64,000 bases of DNA, taken from contig BFEA01000291.1 in assembly GCA_003427395.1 (NCBI GenBank), forward strand, positions 1,005,204 through 1,069,203. Reading direction: 5' to 3'. Numbering within the stretch: the first letter of the stretch is position 1; each line of letters starts with the position of its first letter. Positions 9,772-19,349 of the stretch are shown here, piece by piece. A model generated the notes under the pieces. The model did not search any database, was not told where the DNA came from, and saw only the letters and a list, made by a program, of their open reading frames with translations. The position numbers were made by a program, and so were the translations under genes. Source of the stretch: Chara braunii (Eukaryota > Streptophyta > Charophyceae > Charales > Characeae).

Positions 9772-10160
9772 TGACACTGGATCCAGACTCGACTTTTGGG
9801 CTTCAGACATTTTGATGAGGGATTATTTGGGACTTGTGACAAAGACTTGGTGTTGACGACATTCCCATCTCTCCCCCTCTCTTCGTCTGATCCCCTCCTC
9901 TTCGTCTGTGTATGTTTGGACCTGGCGCCTCTCTCCTGTGTATAGCGCCAGGCTCCTTCACACCTCGTGATGGACATGATGTATGTTTGGTCTGTGTGGC
10001 AACATTGATTGGGCTAGTCAGTGGTATTCTAGCACTCTGCTGTACTGTCTTACACTACGTGAAAGAGGTCAGTTTCGGTCTGGTCAGGATTTGTATCTAA
10101 GTCTTCCCTGCGCTAGCCAGCACCATTTTGTATGTATCGGAATGCACATTGCTGGTTGAG
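9767..10160. repeat. 394-bp segment duplicated at 11388-11781 (copy 1)
   Basis: Begins CTTGGTGACACTGGATCCAG and is almost identical to 11388-11781; I see three substitutions (near 10000, 10140 and 10154). No coding content is recognised. Because copy 2 starts directly after a sequencing adapter, the duplication may be an assembly product. After 10160 the two copies diverge. Confidence 0.9.
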
Positions 10161-10367
10161 ATTCTACTTGCACTGCAGCTATTCGGTCCTTTTTATCACA
10201 TCGCGGATCCTCTGTTATTATGTTCATCGCCCAACTGGGCATGTAACAGGGGCTTGATTGCATCATAGATGTGTTGTAAACGGTCACCAATGCAGTGCAG
10301 CCCCTTTTCCACCCAGATGACTAGATCCAAAATTAAGACAGCTTTACCGTAGAATCTTCTATAGCAG

Positions 10368-10369
<2 letters not shown>

Positions 10370-10416
<47 letters not shown>

Positions 10417-10722
10417 AAAACATCACCACAACTTCCCCTATTCCACCCAGATGAGTAGATCCAAAGTCATAGCAACTTTACCTGTATTGCAGACAATGAA
10501 GCATTCTCAAGATGAGCCAATCCACCAATGAAACAATTTTGCTTGTGAAGTCAATATCTATTCAGAACCTTACCTTTAAACAGGCAAGGAATGCCACCTT
10601 TACACAACCAATGTGCCTTTAAACAAGCAAACAAGGAATGCCACCTTTGCACAAGCAATGCAACACACTTGAGATGGGCCAACCCAGCAGTAAAAACAAT
10701 TCGAGACACAATATTTGTGTTT

Positions 10723-10807
<85 letters not shown>
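10370..10807. repeat. (GT)n at 10370-10413 and (GT)n(GA)n at 10726-10807
   Basis: Two microsatellites separated by 310 bp of unique DNA without a recognised gene. CTACTGCACAGAGTGAAAAGATG is duplicated in tandem just after the second, at about 10817 and 10847. Confidence 0.93.
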
Positions 10808-10812
<5 letters not shown>

Positions 10813-11158
10813 AGACCTACTGCACAGAGTGAAAAGATGTGCAGACCTACTGCACAGAGTGAAAAGATGCCTGGTACTGGTTAGTGGCAAATTGCAAATT
10901 CCCATTCGTACTCCCAATGATCATAAGCACCGGAGGCATCCAGAAAATGAAGACCCAAAGAGGCATACAGAAAAGATGTTGGGGCCATGCAACATCCTCT
11001 ACACACACAATTTGTGGAGTTCCTATGCCGATTTTTTTTCTGATTTTTTCACTTTCAATTTTTGAAACCTTTTGATTTATGTGAGAAGATACGTGCGGTG
11101 AAGCACTACCTCCTGACATGAGAAAAGGCAGAACTTCCACTGCAACTGAAACTGTGTG

Positions 11159-11231
11159 CGCCGCCCGTGGGGCTCGAACCCACGACCACAAGGTTAAGAG
11201 CCTTGCGCTCTACCGACTGAGCTAGGCCGGC
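11159..11231 (-). tRNA. tRNA-Lys(CUU), copy 1, one acceptor mismatch
   Basis: The 73-nt cloverleaf on the minus strand begins GCCGGCCTAGCTCAGTCGG (box A) and carries the CTCTTAA loop with anticodon CTT, flanked by the CAAGG/CCTTG stem. GGTTCGAGCCC supplies box B, and the T stem pairs fully. The acceptor stem GCCGGCC against GGGCGGC has one G-G mismatch at position 5:68, which the copies at 13378 and 52495 lack. Copy 2 follows exactly 100 bp away. The mismatch and multiplicity make function uncertain. Confidence 0.85.
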
Positions 11232-11258
11232 TCGCTATTTCAATTTCATGCCAGTGTG

Positions 11259-11331
11259 CGCCGCCCGTGGGGCTCGAACCCACGACCACAAGGTTAAGAG
11301 CCTTGCGCTCTACCGACTGAGCTAGGCCGGC
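11259..11331 (-). tRNA. tRNA-Lys(CUU), copy 2, one acceptor mismatch
   Basis: Identical to copy 1 over its 73 nt, including the 5:68 G-G mismatch. The 100-bp spacing of the two genes and the shared flank GTGTGCGCC show a tandem duplication. A mate-pair adapter starts only 11 bp beyond its 5' end, so what truly lies upstream is unknown. Confidence 0.85.
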
Positions 11332-11341
11332 TTGTGCTTAT

Positions 11342-11379
11342 CTGTCTCTTATACACATCTAGATGTGTATAAGAGACAG
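11342..11379. other. Nextera mate-pair junction adapter (assembly artefact)
   Basis: The 19-base Tn5 mosaic end CTGTCTCTTATACACATCT is followed immediately by its exact reverse complement. This 38-bp palindrome is the circularisation junction adapter of Nextera mate-pair libraries. It is not natural DNA. It joins two ends of one circularised fragment, so the bases on its two sides are not adjacent in the genome. Confidence 0.98.
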
Positions 11380-11387
11380 GGATAGAG

Positions 11388-11781
11388 CTTGGTGACACTG
11401 GATCCAGACTCGACTTTTGGGCTTCAGACATTTTGATGAGGGATTATTTGGGACTTGTGACAAAGACTTGGTGTTGACGACATTCCCATCTCTCCCCCTC
11501 TCTTCGTCTGATCCCCTCCTCTTCGTCTGTGTATGTTTGGACCTGGCGCCTCTCTCCTGTGTATAGCGCCAGGCTCCTTCACACCTCGTGATGGACATGA
11601 TGTATGTTTGGTCTGTGTTGCAACATTGATTGGGCTAGTCAGTGGTATTCTAGCACTCTGCTGTACTGTCTTACACTACGTGAAAGAGGTCAGTTTCGGT
11701 CTGGTCAGGATTTGTATCTAAGTCTTCCCTGCGCTAGCCAGCACCATTTTGTATGTATCAGAATGCACATTGCTTGTTGAG
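11388..11781. repeat. 394-bp segment (copy 2 of 9767-10160)
   Basis: Starts 9 bp after the adapter and matches copy 1 with about three substitutions, then breaks off into a poly-T run and (GTT)n at 11782-11822. It may be a second real locus, the other haplotype, or a misplaced mate-pair read. Confidence 0.9.
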
Positions 11782-12027
11782 GTTTTTTTTTTTTTTTTTT
11801 TTTGTTGTTGTTGTTGTTGTTAAACAGGGCCTTATGGTCCCGACTCCTTCCATTCTGGGGAGCGACAGTCCGGTTCCTATTCCACCGGCAAGTCAAAGTA
11901 TGATACATCACAGCAACCAACTCACGCTTATTAAATTCTCTCGGTTTGTGAGTTCAGCGGCTTCAGCCCCTTATAGTTCTGGTTCCGTTCCGTTTTGGTC
12001 ATATCAGTCCGTTTCGTTTTCTCTTCA

Positions 12028-12415
12028 GCGCATTCTTTCCAATTCTGGAATATACAGAAAATATGCAGAAGGCTTCCCGCGCATTCTTTCCAATTCTGGA
12101 ATATACAGAAAACATACGCAGAAGGCTTCCCGCGCAGTCTTTCAAATTCTGATTTTATTTTTTCTGAAAACTAGTTCAAAAATTGATTTTCCTTCGTTTT
12201 TCCAACCCCCAAAAATGTCACATTTGATTGATTCTCGATTTATTTGAGAAGATTGCCAGGCCCTCACATTCTTTTGAATTCTGATTTTATAATTAAAATT
12301 TTTATTTTCGATTTACTTGAGAAGATTGTCAGGCCCTCGCATTTTATCGAATTCTGATTTTTTTTTATTTTTTTTAATTGCTTTTCGATTTATTTGATAA
12401 GATTGTCAGGGAAAG
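12028..12415. repeat. tandem ~52-bp units, then ~75-bp degenerate units
   Basis: GCGCATTCTTTCCAATTCTG and its following bases occur twice (12028 and 12079). Then three degenerate units each contain TCGATTTATTTGAGAAGATT plus GTCAGG (about 12233, 12309 and 12385). The last unit runs into AAAGCACTAAACCC; related pieces occur near 13189 and 14462. 11830-13150 otherwise shows no gene. Confidence 0.75.
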
Positions 12416-13149
12416 CACTAAACCCTGGGGTGAGTTCCCACTAGCAACGGGATAGGAATCATAGGGTAGAAACGAGTTTGTGGGGCAGTTGAGTGACCCA
12501 AATCCTGCCGTGCACTACTCGTGATCCCACGGTCAGTATTTTACATGTATTACCCGAAAAAGTAAGGAGATCTTCGTTCCCCTCCTCCTCTCCTTAACAC
12601 TGGGCATGCCCGTGCAAACAAAGCTTCCCGCCAGAATCTTTTCAATCGGTTGGGGGTGTGGCCAACCCCAAAGGAGGGTGGGGGTGGGGTTGGCCTTAGG
12701 CCCACTGGATAGAAGATTTTCAGTATTTTACCTGCCGTTGTGCAATTATATCGCATTGGGTGGAGCCCTCCTTCAATCACGGAGTGTATGTATGGAGGGT
12801 GTCAGGATCAGTGCTGACAGAAGTCAAGTTTATTCCAGAAAATGTGGCGGTTACTTTGTTCACTCCGCCGTGATCTGATGGCTGGGAAGCACTCCGCCGT
12901 GATTTCCGGTGGGAGGTCTCTGTTTCTTTTTTTTTCTTTGGCCTTTTTGGCTTTTTCCTGGTTTCTCAGCCCAGAAATTCGTAATGAACCTGTCTGGCCG
13001 CTGCCACTCAGTGTCACACTGGATCGGCCACACCCCTATCTGACTGGTAATGGGACCTCGCCCCTGAAATGAGAAAAGAAACTTTAAGAAAGAAACTTGC
13101 CCAATAACGGACATTATTAAAACTCTGACGTTCCCATTTACACCATTGC

Positions 13150-13152
<3 letters not shown>

Positions 13153-13188
<36 letters not shown>
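13153..13188. repeat. 36-base poly-T run
   Basis: Uninterrupted T run, flanked on both sides by CTTGCCCAATAAC-type repeats (about 13098 and 13231), which also recur in a degenerate form near 14750. Confidence 0.95.
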
Positions 13189-13377
13189 CCGGTGTACTTG
13201 AGAAAATTGCTGCGCAAAGCAATAAACCCAGAAGGGAGCAACTTGCCCAATAACAGGCATTATTATGATTGTGAAATTCAATTTCACTAAACTGAACAAC
13301 ACTTGTGTTCAATTCCAATTCATTGCAACTCATTCATCCATTCCAATTTAATTCATTCCAATTAATCATTATGAATG

Positions 13378-13450
13378 CGCCGCCCGTGGGGCTCGAACCC
13401 ACGACCACAAGGTTAAGAGCCTTGCGCTCTACCGACTGAGCTAGGGCGGC
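13378..13450 (-). tRNA. tRNA-Lys(CUU), copy 3, fully paired
   Basis: A 73-nt cloverleaf with acceptor GCCGCCC against GGGCGGC (all seven pairs), intact box A, CTT anticodon and intact box B. It delivers lysine to AAG codons. No T4 run lies within the first 40 bases downstream, which weakens the case for efficient Pol III termination. With 52495-52567 it is the best-paired copy in the window. Confidence 0.9.
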
Positions 13451-13570
13451 TGTTTGTTTTTGTGTGACCCCCAAAACACTAAAGCTTAAAACGGAAAATG
13501 AAAGAAACTCGCCGGATAAGTTTTTCTTTTTCTGTTTCGTTTTCGCTTTCGTAGAAAATCAGTGAGTAAG

Positions 13571-13637
13571 GTGATTTCTCGGCCTTTTGGCTAAGATCAA
13601 GTGTAATATGATATATCTGTTCTGATCAGTTTAATAA
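13571..13637 (+). pseudogene. U2 snRNA 5' fragment, truncated
   Basis: TTTCTCGGCCTTTTGGCTAA followed by GATCAAGTGTA is the invariant 5' end of U2 (start through the branch-point recognition region). An ATATGAT insertion disrupts the region before ATCTGTTCT. The similarity stops after CAGTTTAATA, so the Sm site and 3' stem-loops are missing. No plant upstream element is seen. An A-rich linker follows, then a mitochondrial rRNA-like piece. Confidence 0.85.
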
Positions 13638-13656
13638 GAAAAATAAAATAAAAAAA

Positions 13657-13707
13657 GTGGTAAGAAGGTAGCCGTAGGGGAACCCACAGCTGGATTGACT
13701 CCTCTCC
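13657..13707 (+). pseudogene. mitochondrial-type SSU rRNA 3'-end fragment
   Basis: GTAAGAAGGTAGCCGTAGGG then GAACC and AGCTGGATTGACTCC matches the universal 3' end of bacterial-type 16S rRNA. The GTAGGGGAACC ... GGATTGA wording is that of plant mitochondrial 18S rather than plastid 16S. Only about 50 bases are present, ending near the mature 3' end. It is a nuclear fragment of mitochondrial origin, joined behind the U2 fragment through an A-rich linker. Confidence 0.65.
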
Positions 13708-13750
13708 AATATACATATCCAGATTTGATTTAATGTCAATCTAATCAGAC

Positions 13751-13949
13751 TACCTTCTTCCCCCGAATACAACGTACGACTAGGCTACCAGCCGGACCAC
13801 CAGGGTCACTGTGTTTTCCCGGACGGCCCGGCCCTGCAAGGACCAGGGCATGCCCCAGCACAAAAAAAAAAAACAGACGTGTTCGAATCCAGATGGTGGA
13901 ACTTCACGAGTAAAACCACTATCAGCTCAATGATGATATCTCGAGGTCG

Positions 13950-13995
<46 letters not shown>

Positions 13996-14247
13996 CAATG
14001 GGAAAAGTTCAAAAAAGTTGCATGTTATGCAGAAAAATAAACTGAAAAACTTTTGGCTCAGGGTCACATCGAAATTCTTTACCAAATTTAAATATATAAT
14101 ATATATATTTTTTTCTGGCCCGGCCGGGCAAGTGGTCCCGGGCCACTCTGGTAGCCTAGACGTACGGTCATTATAGCTGTATTTATACTGAAAGATACCC
14201 CAAATACAGCTATAATGACCCTACATTGTATTCGGGGGAAGAAGGTA
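13751..14247. mobile_element. ~500-bp nested foldback element with TACCTTCTTCCCCC ends
   Basis: The left end TACCTTCTTCCCCCGAATAC is matched by its reverse complement at 14224-14247. Further in, CTAGGCTACCAG on the left pairs with CTGGTAGCCTAG at about 14139. The right arm also contains a separate perfect hairpin (14166-14220) whose arms are GGTCATTATAGCTGTATTT and complement, identical to the core of MITE subfamily A. So one foldback appears nested in another. It also holds a 44-base poly-A run (13950-13993) and a SINE-like fragment before it. No transposase is encoded. Confidence 0.65.
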
Positions 14248-14820
14248 GTTACCAAAGGCGCGAAGCACAATTCCGAGTAATATCGGGTACTATTGTAGAA
14301 CGTGAAAACACGCAATCCCATTGCGAGCTCAATCCGTGAAAATCGTCTTACGCCATATGTACTGCTTTATTTTCGAATCGCCCCTTAAAACCACCGAATT
14401 GTGAAATTCCAGCTCACGCAATTTGCCAATTACAGTATGCTTTTGTAAAAAGTACTATTTAGTATTTATTTGATTATTAAAAGACTGTCAGGCAAAGCAC
14501 TGGTTTCTACGATTTTTTTTTTTTTAATGCTTAGTGCGAGTGACGATTTTTTAAGTTAAACTTTTCTGACACCATGCAGTAGAAGTCCTGAAATGCAGAA
14601 GGACCGATAGGCCATCATCCTCTCACAGTTTGTAAATTACTTTTCAAGTTCATTTGAAGTTCATTTCTCCGTTAACAGCATTTCTTGCATGCAGCTGTGT
14701 TGGCGGATTCAAAATTGATTAGCATAAATTTTCTGATTTGTGAGAAACTAGCCCAATAAATAACAGACATAACGGCCGTGATAATTCACGAGTAACAGGG
14801 AGTTCCAAATCATTCCGCCG

Positions 14821-14861
14821 CGAACCCACGACCACAAGGTTAAGAGCCTTGCGCTCTACCG
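14821..14861 (-). pseudogene. tRNA-Lys fragment (T arm to D loop)
   Basis: A 41-base piece identical to the tRNA-Lys(CUU) copies from the T arm through the anticodon to the start of the D loop. Both acceptor strands are missing. It belongs to the cluster of copies between 11159 and 15206. Confidence 0.85.
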
Positions 14862-14954
14862 TGACCTGTGGATTCTGCAGATCTCGAAACCATTACTACA
14901 TTACTACCACAACGTNACAACGTTAATTAGGTACTGGGGAGTTCCGAATCATTG

Positions 14955-15027
14955 CGCCGTCCGTGGGGCTCGAACCCACGACCACAAGGTTAAGAGCCTT
15001 GCGCTCTACCGACTGAGCTAGGCCGGC
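14955..15027 (-). tRNA. tRNA-Lys(CUU), copy 4, acceptor mismatch
   Basis: 73 nt with normal boxes A and B and CTT anticodon. The acceptor GCCGGCC against GGACGGC leaves a G-A mismatch at 5:68, so it may be a pseudogene. Its flanking GGGAGTTCC-AATCATT also precedes the fragment at 14821, showing that the copies were duplicated together with flanking DNA. Confidence 0.75.
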
Positions 15028-15029
15028 TG

Positions 15030-15104
15030 TGGACTCTGCAGAGCTCGAACTGAGGATCACAAGGTTAAGAGCGTTGTACTCTACCGCCCAAGATAGGGCT
15101 GCTG
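15030..15104 (-). pseudogene. degenerate tRNA-Lys copy
   Basis: Retains GATCACAAGGTTAAGAGC and CTCTACCG in the right order on the plus strand (reverse complement of the tRNA), but box A, box B and the acceptor are heavily altered. It lies 3 bp from copy 4 in the same orientation. Confidence 0.7.
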
Positions 15105-15128
15105 CAGAGTTCCAAATTCAGTTTCATG

Positions 15129-15206
15129 CACCACCTGTGGGACTCGAACCCACGACCACAAGGTTAAGGTTCAGAGCCTTGTGCTCTACCGACTGAGCCA
15201 CATCGG
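15129..15206 (-). pseudogene. tRNA-Lys pseudogene with 6-base insertion
   Basis: Box B and the anticodon arm are recognisable, but a GGTTCA duplication is inserted in the anticodon region, and the acceptor strands (CCGATGT against AGGTGGT) do not pair well. It is the last copy of the minus-strand cluster. Confidence 0.75.
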
Positions 15207-16740
15207 TTTCCACTGCTGGAGTTAAGAGTTGATTGCATGGGTCCTGGGGACCATTTCACGCAGATGTGTACATGTCATGCATCATCTTCACACGCAGTGA
15301 TCAATAGTCTCAACCATAGACAAAGGTAGAGAAGAAGAGGATGTTTCACAACTTATATTATCAGAATTATGAATACAAAGTGTTTCAAAGTTCCCCTGAG
15401 TCCAGCGCTCATCAGCGCAACACCAATCTCTTATCAACTCATCAATATGGCTTCCAATGTATCAGCGCTACATCTGCAGACAATCTCCAAGTCGTCAATG
15501 TGGTCACTACTTCTTCAGTGCCACCTCTGCAGGTCACATCTAACCCAGGTAAGTATCTTCCATAGCCGAACCTTGAATGAACACTTTCAGCCTCAGTCCC
15601 TTCCTCCTACGATGCATACACACTCTTCACTCATGAGGATCTACTCTGGATACTACTCATAGCTAACCATTACTAACCCTCTAGTACTAATACTAACTTG
15701 CTGGGCAGCTATGGTTGCATCACTTCCAGCATGCAATCCTCTTCCCTCACTCAGCGCATCTGCTTCCTCCAGCGCTGCTCCTACTGACTTGACGCACAAG
15801 TGCTCCAGCACTTCCACGCTGATACAGCCAGTGGAGATCTGGCGAGGAATGAGGCTGGCTGCCTCCTTTATACTCCTCGCTGGGTCTGCATTGGATCAAT
15901 CCAGCCTTCCTTTTGTCCCAGACCCTGCATTGCATGTGTCCCAGTAGAGTCCCAATGAAGTTCAACTGCTGCTGAGGCCTCCCGGCCTGAATTTGGACTT
16001 GAAAGTCTGGATCTGGACTGACCCCTGGACTTAGACCAGAACTGGGACTGTGCCTATTGACTTTACTTTCGGACAGGCACAACTCTTCAACGAACAGACA
16101 CATTTACTGCTTGAACAGACACTTTACTTTGCACGAACAGGTACACTGCCTGCACGTACAGACACACTCTCACCCGAACAGACATGACATACACATCTCC
16201 TGGTGAACAGGTAAGTCTTTTGACAATGCCCTTTGCCTTAGCTTTAGATATGCCTGTTGATAGAGAACTTGACCTTTGACCTGCTTTCACGTTTCTGTGC
16301 CCTGGCGAGATACCTTTTCACAATTCTTCACTTTTACAAGGTCTGTGCTGCGTTACTTTGACAAGGCCTGAGGCCTATTTCGGGTAAAGGCCCTTTTATG
16401 ATCAGTACAAAGCCAGTCACTCAGGGAGGGGGGCGAGGTGTCTATCGCTTCCAAGCCTTGCTGCGTTGTTGTTTGCCCCTCCTCCCGGCCGCTTGCCTTG
16501 CTCAGGCTTGCTGTACTAGTACATTGTGGCTTGTACATGAGGTGCTACGTGGCTTGCTGCGTTGCTGTCCCGGCCCACCTACTACCTGCCTGGCCACCCA
16601 CTATGCATTGCTACAACTGCCCTTGTCCATGGCCTGCTGCATGCCTTGCTGTGTTTGCCCACTCGCAACAAGGTGCCAAGCAGGTTATGTATGACTCAAA
16701 GCATTGGCAGGGAATTCTGCAGGCCGTCAACTTGAACACG
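15207..16740. other. unique DNA without a recognised gene; one good splice donor
   Basis: Open frames at 15341-15565 and 15369-15662 overlap and show no family. CCCAG|GTAAGTATC at about 15548 is an excellent donor and resembles the minus-strand donor near 9533. TGAACAGACA-type words recur from 16090 to 16200. Other frames in the GCTTGCTG-rich stretch 16440-16680 are low complexity. A transcribed noncoding or unrecognised gene is possible. Confidence 0.3.
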
Positions 16741-16743
16741 GTC

Positions 16744-16790
16744 GAGGATTCAGCCTCCTGATGAGCTGGTGAACTTGGTGTCAGTACTGA
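16744..16790 (+). repeat. degenerate copy of the hammerhead-like repeat motif
   Basis: TTCAGCCTCCTGATGAG is identical over 17 bases to the stem I/core region of the motif at 19443-19492 (minus). It then continues CTGGTGAACTTGG. The stem II complement and the GAAAC core that should follow are not preserved, so this copy is unlikely to self-cleave. Confidence 0.5.
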
Positions 16791-16929
16791 CAGATTGTTT
16801 CGTGAGATTTTATTTTTTTCTCGTTAGATTTACGGCACCAATTCATAAGGAAGTCCAGCTATGGAGACTTCGGTCTTCAAGTTGAATGAAGAAGACTTAG
16901 GGATAGAGTCTGACTGGTTAATACTGGTT

Positions 16930-17095
16930 ATGGTACACCGACCCGGTGCGGTGTACCATGTATTATGTGGACCACCTTGCACATCATGCTATCATTGCTA
17001 TCGTAGTGATATAGTCAAACACACAGGCATACATTCTTTGGAATCAACACTGATATAGTCAAACACACAGGCACACATTCACTGGAATCAACACT
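16930..17095. repeat. short palindrome and 45-bp tandem duplication
   Basis: GGTACACCG ... CGGTGTACC (about 16932-16956) forms a hairpin. Then GATATAGTCAAACACACAGG plus downstream bases is repeated at about 17008 and 17053 with few differences. Confidence 0.7.
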
Positions 17096-17225
17096 GGGGC
17101 GATCGGCACACGGACACCTTACCTTAATCTCTAGTTTGCTTTTGAACCACACAAATCTCGACCAGTTCCTTCTTCTTATCCTCGGGGTCACCCAGCAAAG
17201 CGATCTCTCCCAACCTGCACCTCAC

Positions 17226-17390
17226 TCAACGTGACTCAAGCTTTAAGGTCAATTCAAGATCATGAACTATCTCAATTGCGTCAGTCTTAGGGCCGGTAAT
17301 GCCTGTCAAAAACTTGAAGTCATCTGTGTATCGCACATAGCGAAGACCGTCACGTAGGAAGTTCGGGGCCAGGGGATCTTCGCCATTTTT
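17226..17390 (-). pseudogene. group II intron reverse transcriptase/maturase fragment
   Basis: On the minus strand a run of about 50 codons reads GEDPLAPNF ... LRYVRYTDDFKFLTG, then GPKTDAIEI, ending at a TGA at 17228-17226. The YVRY-x-DDF box with the following IG(V)xGxKxDAxEI pattern is characteristic of RT motif 5 of group II intron-encoded proteins, here YTDD for the usual YADD. A second short frame (LLGDPEDKKKEL) continues out of frame. It is a broken fragment, probably from a mitochondrial intron inserted in nuclear DNA; a decayed nuclear maturase gene is the alternative. Confidence 0.6.
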
Positions 17391-17687
17391 TTCCGCAACC
17401 TGGCGGGCGGGCGATGCTGCGTGGCCTCGATATTATAATATGATTAATATTTCGCACATTGGCGCTCTTGCCAGCACTGGCGATAGATAAATCAGTCGTG
17501 AAGCGTTTGCCACGTTGTGCTTGTCGTATTGCTGCTTTAGTGTTGAAGAGATGCCCACTGGCACCCACTGCTGAATGCTATCTCTGAGCATAGTACTCCG
17601 CATTGATTCAGTCCACTGTGCCACATCAGGCCCACCACATGCAGTGCGTCTGCCCTCCGCAGTTATTACCAGCGGGCGGGCCGGCGA

Positions 17688-18105
17688 CTTCTGATGTGCA
17701 GTCCCGGCAGAAACCTGGCCTGCTGTAGCAGCCAATATTCTGTAGCACAATCCGCAGATGGGGATGATTGCCAGCACCCTGTCGACGTTGTTGTTGCTGC
17801 TGAATGCAACAACGTCGACAGGGTGCAGCCTTAAGTTAGCGATGAGCTCGACCGCTCAGCTCTCTTCTGATGTGCAGTCCCGGCAGAAACCTGGCCCCAT
17901 AGACGGAAGAGCAACTGCAGTCTGCAGCCCAATCCTTCAAATGACCGACAAGAAAGAGAGCTGACCGGTCAAGCTCATCGCTAACACTTAAGGATATCGA
18001 GGGTAGCCTGGGTAGGACCGAGCAGCTGAAGCTCCTGCCGAGCTCATCGCTAACACTTAAGGGTGTCGAGGGTAGGACCGAGCAGCTGAAGCTCCTGCCG
18101 ACAAA
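17688..18105. repeat. nested palindromes and direct repeats
   Basis: A perfect 20-base arm hairpin sits at 17774-17793 and 17805-17824 (GCACCCTGTCGACGTTGTTG). A longer inverted pair lies at 17829-17866 and 17950-17993 (CCTTAAG ... GCGATGAGCTYGACC). TGATGTGCAGTCCCGGCAGA occurs at 17692 and 17871. A block ending GAGCAGCTGAAGCTCCTGCC occurs at 18019 and 18080. It adjoins the RT fragment, so it may derive from structured intron RNA, but no domain V was identified. Confidence 0.7.
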
Positions 18106-18109
18106 ATGA

Positions 18110-18604
18110 GTGGAAGTTGCTGGTATAATTTCGTGACTTTGCTACGACCTTTTTTTTACCAACGGGCAGCCTTGGGGAAAAAAAAAAAACAAAAAAAACA
18201 AAAACAAAAAAACAAAAGGTCTTAGCAAGTTAGCAGTCTCGCCAGCCCCCTCAGAGTGCAGGACACGCTCCTAATACCAAATTTGAGACAAATGACATTC
18301 CTGATGCCCCCCCTCCTCCAACCCGTCTACATTCGGTCAAGTATCATCATCGTCATCACCATCATCATGACCTCATGACAGCTGCTGCTCAGTGAACATA
18401 ACCCAGGGCCCTGTCCAAGTTCATTGCTGGAAATTCCGTATTGGTCAACATGTCTCTGTCGGTCGCACATTTGTCCGTACGTATGGACACATGTCTCCGT
18501 CGGTCGTACATTTGTCCGTCGTCCGACGTGCGTCTGGACTCTCGGCCAACTTTGCCAACCCTTCGTCCTACCCCTCTAGGCTTTTATAAAATTGCACACA
18601 CATC

Positions 18605-18635
<31 letters not shown>

Positions 18636-19340
18636 GTGGAGCTCAAATTCAATCATCGCCCTCTACGAATTTGTTCCCACAATCAAATTATCCAAGTCCC
18701 AGTTCAGAAACCCGGGCCGCATGATTGACATTTCAAATTTTTGAAACTTCAACTTTTATGAAATTGCCACCACAAAAGAAATAATATTATACTTCAAGTT
18801 CAGTGTCCGATGCCAGTGTAGCCAACTAGACACAAATCTACGTCAGTTCCTGCTGTACCCGACTAGTCAAACCAGCCCTCCGAGATCAGCATTTACAGTC
18901 TACAACTTTACGACGAAAGTTTACGTCCTTCTCCGAGACGCAGATCAACACGCAAAAAAAAAAAAACAGACAGCTGACTGAAGAGCGTATTACAGCCAGT
19001 GGCACTCAAGTTGGACAGCCCAGTGGGCCAGTGGCACTCAAGAGTCAAAACTAATGCGAATAGACTCGAAAGAGTTCAATAGACATATTATAGATTCATA
19101 ATAGATGAACTATACTTGTCAATTCCTCTCAAAGAAGTCTCAAATTGAAGCCAAATCTCAAAGAAATCTGAGCCCCGAGGCCCCCAACTTGAACCGAGGC
19201 CAAACGCGGTCCTGGAATCTGCTCAGCGAAAAACGGCAGATTTCTCAGACTGAAAACTCTTCAGGCTATTCATTGCAACTTGCAACTGCTTTCCTCACAC
19301 AGCCCATCCCACACCTCCCTCAACTCCCCCCTTCCCCTCC
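18110..19340. other. no recognised gene; poly-C tract
   Basis: Contains an A/C-rich tract (18180-18218), a 26-base poly-C run (18607-18632) and repeated GTCGGTCG-ACATTTGTCCG words near 18460-18515. Unique DNA otherwise. A one-base N at 19349 marks a scaffolding join directly before the repeat at 19350. Confidence 0.4.
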
Positions 19341-19349
19341 CCCCCCCCN

